A stretch of 64,000 nucleotides of DNA, from positions 6,014,001-6,078,000 of the forward strand of contig CP036526.1 of assembly GCA_007741555.1 (NCBI GenBank), read 5' to 3'. Shown here in pieces: positions 1-6,950 of this stretch (position 1 is its first letter; every line of letters starts with the position of its first letter). Source of the stretch: Stieleria marina. GTDB lineage: Bacteria; Planctomycetota; Planctomycetia; Pirellulales; Pirellulaceae. The notes below the pieces were generated by a model. It was not told the origin of the DNA, made no database searches, and saw only the letters and a list, made by a program, of their open reading frames with translations. Position numbers and translations under genes: made by a program.

Positions 1-153
1 CATCGCGATGGTTTGGACCAACGAGTCGTCAACAACATCGCAAAGGTGGTCCATCGAAAGACGAGCCGCAAAGTCAAAGGTCGCCAGGATCGAATCCATT
101 GCCGCGTCGCTGGCTAAAACCGCGTCATTGAGTTGGCTCGTTGTTTTTTTCAT
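1..153 (-). CDS. hypothetical protein, C-terminus cut by window edge
   Basis: An open frame begins with ATG at 153 and runs off the left edge, giving 51 residues starting MKKTTSQLNDAVLASDAA. The composition is helical and acidic, with no signal peptide or membrane segment in the visible part. I do not recognise the family. It is transcribed in the same direction as the peroxidase gene that ends at 353, about 200 bases upstream, and the gap holds nothing I can name. The start is chosen because it is the only in-frame ATG before a run of natural-looking coding sequence; no strong Shine-Dalgarno is visible. A short ORF with this little context could still be spurious. Confidence 0.45.
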   Translation of the reverse strand, partial: MKKTTSQLNDAVLASDAAMDSILATFDFAARLSMDHLCDVVDDSLVQTIAM

Positions 154-352
154 GGTAATGACCTTCAGTAGGGCAAAGAAGATTGCGTTGCGAAATCAGA
201 TGCAGCCAACCCCGGGTGTCCTCCGTTGAATCCGCCCGGCGAAAAGGCCTTTGAAAACAACGGAAGACTCGGGGTGGCTTGCGAACAAATCAACAAAACG
301 CTGCAGCGGAGAACGGAAGTCATCCTGCGCGGCTGCTGTAAAACGACGCTTC

Positions 353-2818
353 TTAAACGAGGACGCGAAAATCGATGCCGTCCATGTTTTCATCGCCATT
401 GGAAATCGACACGTCCCAAGTGTCGTCACCTTCGACGGTCCAAGAATCGGAGTCCGCGATACGAACCTGGTACGAACCGGACTGACTGACCGATGCGAAG
501 GCATAGTTACCTCGAACGTCCGTCAATGTCGAATCGATCACCGTCCCGTCGGCATCGACCAATTCAACCAAGATTCCTTCCGCAGTAACGACGTTGTTAT
601 CCCCGCTACTGCGTGGACCATTTTGCCGGGGCCCGTTCTGCTGTGGGACACCTTGTCCCCGCGCACCAGACCGAGGATCAATGGGCGTTCTCGCAAGATT
701 GTCCCCTTGTCCCAGGTCCAGCCCATTATCTGGCCCAGTTGTCGGCTGACCACCATCACGGTCCAACTCGCTGGTGAGTTCGCCCTGCGCATTCCCGGTC
801 AACTGATCTGCCGATTCAAGTTGTGTTGCTGATTCGGCAATCACGGTTCCGGTGATTTCGGGTGCAAAGAAGAAAACATTGGACTGCAAGGAATCCAGTT
901 CCGTATTCCGTTCGATGATGTCTGCCAGCGAAGTGCTTTCGATATCGCGAATCTCTCCATCGCTCATCGTGTTTTCGTAGTAGAACCGATCACCATCACG
1001 CAACCGTTCGAATTGATCGGCGATGATGGTGGTGGCGGTTTCACCGAGCGATCCATTGTTCGTGTGGTCTTCGGCCATCAGACCGACCCACAAATCGACG
1101 TTATTGACATCGCCATAGAGCGATTCCAGGTTCGCCTGAACATCCAGATCGCTCGTGATATCGGCGAACGATTCGACTGGATCCAACCCGTAGGCTTCGC
1201 GTGTCGTGTTGTAATCCGCCAGGCCATGGTCACGTCCACGCTGAATATTGAGCGAGACGAGATCCAGCCCGCCGCTGCCAGGAGCTCCGAATAAGAAATT
1301 GCGTAGGCTATCGACGACCTCCAAGTCAATCTCCTGCGACTGCGTCGACGAAGCGTACTTCAGGAACGAATCGATGCCGGTTTCTTCCAATAACTGCGGC
1401 GTGAAGAAGGCGCTGGCTAGCGAGATTGCCTCAGCGACTTCTTCTCCGTCGTTGCCCACCAATCGAAACTCATCATTGAGCGTGGAGTGCCCGAAGCGGA
1501 ATGCCGCGGTCGAGAATTCGTTGGCGATCGATGGATCAATCGACGAATCATAGCCGTTGTATTCCGACAGCGCGTCTTCACCTAACAGCGCTGGCAAGTA
1601 TTCGTTGTAGGTGATCGATTGCATCTCTGCGATCACGGTCGCGCGAGCTTCTTGAAAGATCTCCTCATCGGTCAGTTCGGGGTTGGCAGCGGAGATTCCG
1701 TCCGCTAGCTGATTGTGCTCACGCACGAACAACGCGTGCATCGATGTCAGCACGACGTTTTCAGCTGCACGAATGTCGCCGGCCAGAATTCCGCCGTCAT
1801 CATCGGTTGGCAACAAACCGTCGTCGGACACCAACAAACGTCCTCCAACAAATTCACGTAGCGAATCGGACGTTTCCAGATCGCTCCCGTAAACCTGCGA
1901 ACCATCCACCCAGGCCGTGATCGAATTGACTTGTTCAGCCGGATTGTCCGTTGATGTGCCGGTGCCATCGGCGATTGCCGACCGCGTCAGGTGAATGGTT
2001 TCTTCCCCGGTATTGAATGGATCAAACAGCGGGTCACCTTCGGGTACTTCGATGTCAAACGACTCCGCGTCGTCAGCGTTCTCTGGTTCCAACGACAGAT
2101 CAATGTCATGATCAAGGAATTGGCCCCAAGCGAAAACGAATGAACTCAGGTTGCGTTCGCTAGTGGTTGCGTCAGGATCGGCAGCGGAAAGCGTGTTGCT
2201 GATTTCTCTGGCACTGGGACGGTCTTCGCCGGCTGGTTCGGAGATGCCGTCGGCGTAATCGTTTTCAGCGACACGAAGCAGTTCGGTGTCGGCGGCGCCG
2301 ACTTGGGGATTCTCCAGGTTGTTACCTGTACCGTCGATGGAACGAACTTCATCGGTCTCATTTGAAACGGGTGGTGTCTCAGTAGGATTCTCAGGCGGTG
2401 TCTCAGTGGGATCCTCGGGCGGTCGTCCTTGATCACCTCCTCGACCTCCCAAGTCTCGGTCGCGGGTCATCCGATTAAGGACGCGTAGTGCGTCATCGGG
2501 TGTTAACCGGCCGTCACCATTGACGTCACGAAAACGACGGTTGTTCGGCTGATTGCCATCGTTCGCAGCTAGGTCTTCACCGCCGGGACCAGTAATCTGG
2601 ACCTCGCCTCCTTCCGCCAATCCGTTCAGTATCATCAAAACATCGGCAGGACTGACTTCGCCGTCGGCGTTCACGTCTTCGGGGAATTCGACATTTTGAA
2701 AGGCACTGATATCAGCTGCCAGAAGCTGTCGTTGCTCCAGATTCTGAAGTCGCAGACGGCGATTATGGGAGGGGCGTTTGACGAAACGACGATTTTTCCC
2801 GCGTGGCGAGTTGCGCAT
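353..2818 (-). CDS. secreted animal-type heme peroxidase with dockerin-like repeats
   Basis: The 821-residue protein belongs to the animal (myeloperoxidase/peroxinectin) heme peroxidase family, which uses H2O2 to oxidise halides or organic substrates. Seen: a basic N-terminus followed by LEQRQLLAAD (residues 27-36), the LExRxLL-type motif of planctomycete secreted proteins; two dockerin/EF-hand-like calcium loops at about 48-67 and 98-117; the distal-histidine and calcium motif WGQFLDHD at 231-238; the REHN motif; a proximal-His motif FRFGHS; and NIQRGRDHG. The last roughly 85 residues look like a Cna-B/SdrD-type beta domain. The region between the dockerins and the catalytic domain is Pro/Thr-rich linker. 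Family assignment is firm; substrate is unknown. It is divergently transcribed from the sigma factor gene at 3057. Confidence 0.93.
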   Translation of the reverse strand: MRNSPRGKNRRFVKRPSHNRRLRLQNLEQRQLLAADISAFQNVEFPEDVNADGEVSPADVLMILNGLAEGGEVQITGPGGEDLAANDGNQPNNRRFRDVNGDGRLTPDDALRVLNRMTRDRDLGGRGGDQGRPPEDPTETPPENPTETPPVSNETDEVRSIDGTGNNLENPQVGAADTELLRVAENDYADGISEPAGEDRPSAREISNTLSAADPDATTSERNLSSFVFAWGQFLDHDIDLSLEPENADDAESFDIEVPEGDPLFDPFNTGEETIHLTRSAIADGTGTSTDNPAEQVNSITAWVDGSQVYGSDLETSDSLREFVGGRLLVSDDGLLPTDDDGGILAGDIRAAENVVLTSMHALFVREHNQLADGISAANPELTDEEIFQEARATVIAEMQSITYNEYLPALLGEDALSEYNGYDSSIDPSIANEFSTAAFRFGHSTLNDEFRLVGNDGEEVAEAISLASAFFTPQLLEETGIDSFLKYASSTQSQEIDLEVVDSLRNFLFGAPGSGGLDLVSLNIQRGRDHGLADYNTTREAYGLDPVESFADITSDLDVQANLESLYGDVNNVDLWVGLMAEDHTNNGSLGETATTIIADQFERLRDGDRFYYENTMSDGEIRDIESTSLADIIERNTELDSLQSNVFFFAPEITGTVIAESATQLESADQLTGNAQGELTSELDRDGGQPTTGPDNGLDLGQGDNLARTPIDPRSGARGQGVPQQNGPRQNGPRSSGDNNVVTAEGILVELVDADGTVIDSTLTDVRGNYAFASVSQSGSYQVRIADSDSWTVEGDDTWDVSISNGDENMDGIDFRVLV

Positions 2819-3056
2819 GGTAGGCTCCTGAAAACGATGAAAAGACCGTGGTTTTGTTGCACGGCAATGAGAAGAGAGCTGAAAGTTCGTTTAACACTCG
2901 TCAGCCAATACACTCAACGCTGCTATCAACCGAGCATCCACGCGGAAAACGCGTTGGTTTTCAGAAAACTGCGGACAGTTGTCGCACCTGTCGGTTTTCT
3001 TGTCGCCAGCGAGTGGATAAAGTCGCCGTGGCCCGTTTAGTAATGCTGGAATTTCA

Positions 3057-3734
3057 ATGACCGATACCAATTCGATTCCTGACTCCGATGAATCAGCGGC
3101 CGACGATGCGCCTCCATCAGGTGCGGATCCAGAAGTTCTGCAGCGTCTGCGAGATGATGGAGAGCAAGTTTTGGCAGATACGTTTGCGGCCAATCGCGAA
3201 CGATTCTGGTACCTGGTAACGTTCCGACTTGATCGACGGATCGCGGCTCGAGTCGACGCGGACGACGTGCTGCAGGAGGCCTATGTTGCCGCGACCAAGC
3301 GGTTGCCGCACTACTTGAAGCAACCAGATTTTTCGCTATTTGTCTGGCTGCGGTTGATCGTTTCGCAAACTCTGATCGATGTTCATCGGCGGCACCTCGG
3401 TGCGGAGATGCGATCAGCAGGCCGGGAAATTTCGCTCGGCGGTCCCAAATTCCCTGAGTCGACGTCTGTTTCCCTTGCAGGTCAAATCGCGCTTTCGCAA
3501 ACGTCTCCCAGCGGTGCGGCGATGCGAGACGAAGCGGCTGCATCGCTGGCAACCGCCATCGAACAAATGTCGGAACTGGATCAGGAAACGATTGCCCTGC
3601 GACACTTCGAGGGGCTCACCAATACCGAAGCTGCCGAAGTGCTGGGCATCAGCGTGACAGCGGCAAGCAACCGATACGTGCGTGCATTGTCACGCCTGCG
3701 CGAGATTCTGGAGCAGATTGAATCCGACAGTTAA
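3057..3734 (+). CDS. ECF-type RNA polymerase sigma factor
   Basis: The 225-residue protein has the two-domain layout of sigma-70 family ECF factors. Region 2 carries DADDVLQEAYVAATKRL and the WLRLIVSQTLIDVHRR segment; region 4 carries LTNTEAAEVLGIS followed by a recognition helix (about 165-215). The N-terminal ~35 residues are acidic and variable. The ATG at 3057 begins right after an intergenic gap and gives the expected length. It is followed after 33 bases, in the same reading frame, by a Ser/Thr kinase gene. In planctomycetes ECF sigma factors are often paired with such kinases, so phosphorylation control of this sigma is a reasonable inference. Target promoters are unknown. Confidence 0.95.
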   Translation: MTDTNSIPDSDESAADDAPPSGADPEVLQRLRDDGEQVLADTFAANRERFWYLVTFRLDRRIAARVDADDVLQEAYVAATKRLPHYLKQPDFSLFVWLRLIVSQTLIDVHRRHLGAEMRSAGREISLGGPKFPESTSVSLAGQIALSQTSPSGAAMRDEAAASLATAIEQMSELDQETIALRHFEGLTNTEAAEVLGISVTAASNRYVRALSRLREILEQIESDS

Positions 3735-3767
3735 CCTGTTCTCGCCCTTTTCGATCGAAACAAAACC

Positions 3768-6638
3768 TTGCCATCATCCGACGACCAAACGCCGCCCCAA
3801 CGAAATCCGATCGAATCGATCGCGTCAGACGTCGTCGATTCCATTCGCATTGGCAAAACAAAGCCGCTGCAACCGATCATCGAATCCAATCCGGAGCACG
3901 AAGACGAACTCCGTGATCTGATGCCGGTCATCGAACGCTTAGAAAACGCCAGGAAGTCGCAAGCTCAGCAGCTAAACAGCCTGGCTTCGCTGGGTGCCGA
4001 TCGTCCTGAAAGTTTGGGCGACTTTGATTTGGTCCGTCAAATCGGGCGCGGAGGAATGGGCGTCGTCTTCGAAGCGATCCAGCGTTCTTTGGGGCGACGC
4101 GTCGCTGTCAAAGTATTGCCAAAATCGCTGCTAATGGACGACGTGCAGCTCAAGCGGTTTGAGCGAGAAGCAAGAACAGCCGCGGCGCTGCACCACACCA
4201 ACATCGTTCCCGTTTTTGGCGTCGGCGAGGATCAGGGTTTTCATTACTACGTGATGCAGTGCATCGATGGACAGGGGCTCGACCGCATTATCAACCGTGG
4301 CGACGAACGCCAACTATCGTCGATGCAGGTCGCCCGGCTTGGCCGACAAGCGGCATCCGCGCTGGCGTACGCACACGGTCAAAAGGTCCTGCATCGCGAC
4401 ATCAAACCGGGCAACTTGATCGTCAATCGCGACAACGAACTTTGGGTAACCGACTTTGGCGTCGCCAAAGCGATCGAATCCGAAGCGGTCACTCGAACAG
4501 GCGATGTCGTGGGCACACTGCGATACATGGCCCCCGAACAGATCGTCGGCGTCAATGATTTTCGCGGCGACATCTATTCGCTTGGCGTCACACTCTACGA
4601 ATTGTTGGCGGGCCGCCCTGCGATGGACGACGCATCGATCCGCTCGGCGATCGTTTCCAGACGGCCCGTGACGTCGCCGCCACCGCTGCGTCAGCTGAAT
4701 GCCAATGTCCCCAAAGACTTGGAAACGATTCTGCACACGGCCATGTCGATCGACCCCGCTGATCGCTATCAGTCCGCTGCAGAGATGCGCGATGACTTGG
4801 ATCGTTTTCTCAAAGGCGACACCATTTCGGTGCGTCCATTGTCAATTGCCGAAAGCTTTGCACGTTGGTCGCGACGCAATCCCGCCATCGCAGCGCTCAG
4901 TTCACTGTCGCTGTTGCTCTTGATCGGCGTCGCGACGCTTTCGCTGACTGGCTATCTGCATTCCCAAGACTTACTGCACAAAGAACAAGTTGCCAGAAAC
5001 AACGCCGAACAGACAACGGAAACGGCAGCCAGCGCCCTAGACAAGATTTTTCAACGGTTCGCTGTCACACCGGGTGCCGGCCAATCTGCATCGTCGCAAT
5101 TCGCTGCCGCTCCAGCGCTAAGCAGTGAAACAGCGGTCCTGCTGGAAGACCTTGTTCAGTACTTCGATGCGTTTGCCTCACGCACTCAGGCCAACCCTAA
5201 GTTGCGGCAGTCAGCGATCAAAGCACGCTCGTCGATCGGCGACATTCACTTGCAGCTGGGACAATATGAACAAGCGATCAAGAGCTTTCAAAGCACTTTA
5301 AGCAGCCTTGATCCGTCCGCCAGCGACACAACTTTGCAGAAAGCAAAAATGGCGAATCGCATCGGCTACGCGCACCTGATGATGGATCACAAAACCGCGG
5401 CGCAGCAACAATATCTCCACGCCATCGAACTTCTCCAAAGCGACACCGACGCGTCTCCTTCGCAGACCGATGACGACGCGAAACGATTCGAGATCGCCCG
5501 TGCCCATTTTTTGCTCGGCATGCGAGTTCAATCTGGGATGCGTCCCGATTCGATGCCGCCCCCCATGGCGATTGAATCGGAGTTGGGTGGGCCTCGCGAA
5601 GGAAGACGACCGGGACCGCCCGGCAGACCCGAGCACCACGCCGAAAAACGACTGATCCGCCCCAGCGAATCTCAAAGAGAACACTTACTGTATGCGGTCG
5701 ATATTCTTCGCGACTTGGTCCAGCGAGATGAGTCCAACGTTGGCTACCAAGTGTCGCTGGCAGCCTGTTTGCGGCAACTCTCTGCCGACTCCATCACGCA
5801 GCGAGATGAAACGGAAGCGGAGTATCAAAACGAAGCAATCACCATACTGCGACGACTGCACGAACAACACGCCGACGACACCACCGTGTTGATCGAGTTG
5901 GCGACGGCATTGTCCAGCATGACCGTCTACGAAAGGATGACCCACGAAGATCACTTGGTCGCTGTGGAACACTTTCGCGAAGCGGTGCAGTACTGCGACC
6001 TCTTGGCGACATCGCATCCCAACATCCCTCAATACAACAATGCCCTCGTGCACTCTTTGTTTCGGCTCGGAGTCCTGCTGGAGCGGATGAGCCAGCGAGG
6101 CTTAGCGGGACGACCAAGCCCTGCGGGACGACCAGCACGGCCGGAAGCTTTTGGCCCGCAAACAATTCGTGGCCTTGGCCTGCGGCCGCCCGGCCCAAGA
6201 GCGTTGTTTGATCCGCATGCCCCAAGCGAACCGGGCAACATGCGGCCCGAGCAGCGCGACTGGGAGAAGGAAGCTACCGACGCTTTTCAACAAGCCGCGA
6301 TGCGACACGCCGTGCTGCTTCGGCAACACCCCAGCGAAGTCGGATACCGTGCGTGGGACGCCGTATTCCTACTGCGGTATGGGGCGATGCTGTTCAAGTC
6401 GGGATCTTACGATCTAGCTGAACTGGCTGTCGGGCAATCCGTCGAAACCTGGGAATCGCTGTGCAACGATCACCCCGACCAACAAATCGCTTGGGAAGCC
6501 GTCCCGCTGGCGTACGACATCCTCTCGCAAATCCAACAACGCATGGGCAAACCGCAAGACGCGAATCGATCCCGAATCGAAGCCGAATTAGGAAGACTAC
6601 TGCTGGAAACAGGCGTCCACGGCCCCGCGTCCAGATAG
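3768..6638 (+). CDS. membrane-anchored Ser/Thr protein kinase with TPR-like sensor
   Basis: The 956-residue protein is a Hanks-type kinase. Visible motifs are the glycine loop GRGGMG (93-98), the ATP-binding Lys115 in RVAVKVLPK, catalytic HRDIKPGN with Asp211, DFG (229-231) and the APE motif. A single hydrophobic segment near 372-398 would anchor it, leaving a long C-terminal part rich in TPR-like helices (degrading into a Pro/Arg/Gly-rich linker near 605-625 and 775-815). The start is TTG at 3768: the frame opens only after the sigma factor stop at 3732-3734 and no ATG or GTG lies before the conserved part. Partner of the upstream ECF sigma factor by position; the phosphorylation target is inferred, not shown. 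Confidence 0.94.
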   Translation: MPSSDDQTPPQRNPIESIASDVVDSIRIGKTKPLQPIIESNPEHEDELRDLMPVIERLENARKSQAQQLNSLASLGADRPESLGDFDLVRQIGRGGMGVVFEAIQRSLGRRVAVKVLPKSLLMDDVQLKRFEREARTAAALHHTNIVPVFGVGEDQGFHYYVMQCIDGQGLDRIINRGDERQLSSMQVARLGRQAASALAYAHGQKVLHRDIKPGNLIVNRDNELWVTDFGVAKAIESEAVTRTGDVVGTLRYMAPEQIVGVNDFRGDIYSLGVTLYELLAGRPAMDDASIRSAIVSRRPVTSPPPLRQLNANVPKDLETILHTAMSIDPADRYQSAAEMRDDLDRFLKGDTISVRPLSIAESFARWSRRNPAIAALSSLSLLLLIGVATLSLTGYLHSQDLLHKEQVARNNAEQTTETAASALDKIFQRFAVTPGAGQSASSQFAAAPALSSETAVLLEDLVQYFDAFASRTQANPKLRQSAIKARSSIGDIHLQLGQYEQAIKSFQSTLSSLDPSASDTTLQKAKMANRIGYAHLMMDHKTAAQQQYLHAIELLQSDTDASPSQTDDDAKRFEIARAHFLLGMRVQSGMRPDSMPPPMAIESELGGPREGRRPGPPGRPEHHAEKRLIRPSESQREHLLYAVDILRDLVQRDESNVGYQVSLAACLRQLSADSITQRDETEAEYQNEAITILRRLHEQHADDTTVLIELATALSSMTVYERMTHEDHLVAVEHFREAVQYCDLLATSHPNIPQYNNALVHSLFRLGVLLERMSQRGLAGRPSPAGRPARPEAFGPQTIRGLGLRPPGPRALFDPHAPSEPGNMRPEQRDWEKEATDAFQQAAMRHAVLLRQHPSEVGYRAWDAVFLLRYGAMLFKSGSYDLAELAVGQSVETWESLCNDHPDQQIAWEAVPLAYDILSQIQQRMGKPQDANRSRIEAELGRLLLETGVHGPASR

Positions 6639-6719
6639 CCCAAACGATCGCCTCGACAATTGCGACAGTGATGTTTACAACAGGGGCTCTTTCGTTTGTC
6701 TTCTGGCTGGATCTTGCTG

Positions 6720-6950
6720 ATGAAAACCATGCGTGCGTTGTTGACTTTGTCGCTAGCGACCCTCTTCACACCGATAGCTGCTTTTGCCCATAGCGGACAC
6801 GGCATCATCTCCGACAGCGGGGATGCCAGGGACACTGTGCTGCACTATGTCACCCAGCCCGAGCATGCTGCCACCATCGGCGTGGCAATCCTTTGCGTCG
6901 GCATCATTGGTGTAGCGGCGACTGCGTTCGCACGCCGAAGCTATTCCTGA
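6720..6950 (+). CDS. small exported or membrane protein, His-containing
   Basis: A 76-residue protein with an N-terminal hydrophobic signal (MRALLTLSLATLFTPIAAFA), then AHSGHG, then a second hydrophobic segment AATIGVAILCVGIIGVAATAF and a basic tail. The layout suggests a signal peptide plus one membrane helix. ATG at 6720 is preferred over a TTG 24 bases upstream because it places the signal peptide at the very N-terminus. The AHSGHG stretch after the cleavage site recalls the start of metal-related HupE/UreJ-type proteins, but this protein is far too short to be one. Its last 10 bases overlap the end of the convergent TolC-like gene. Function unknown. Confidence 0.6.
   Translation: MKTMRALLTLSLATLFTPIAAFAHSGHGIISDSGDARDTVLHYVTQPEHAATIGVAILCVGIIGVAATAFARRSYS

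Noticed and set aside
2940-2954. ACGCG-GAAAA-CGCGT palindrome in the sigma factor/peroxidase intergenic region
   Set aside because: A 5-base arm palindrome of this kind is common by chance; no link to a regulator.
3735-3767. Possible merged sigma-kinase gene by readthrough
   Set aside because: A normal TAA stop separates them and both proteins have full family length; kept only as a low-interest remark.
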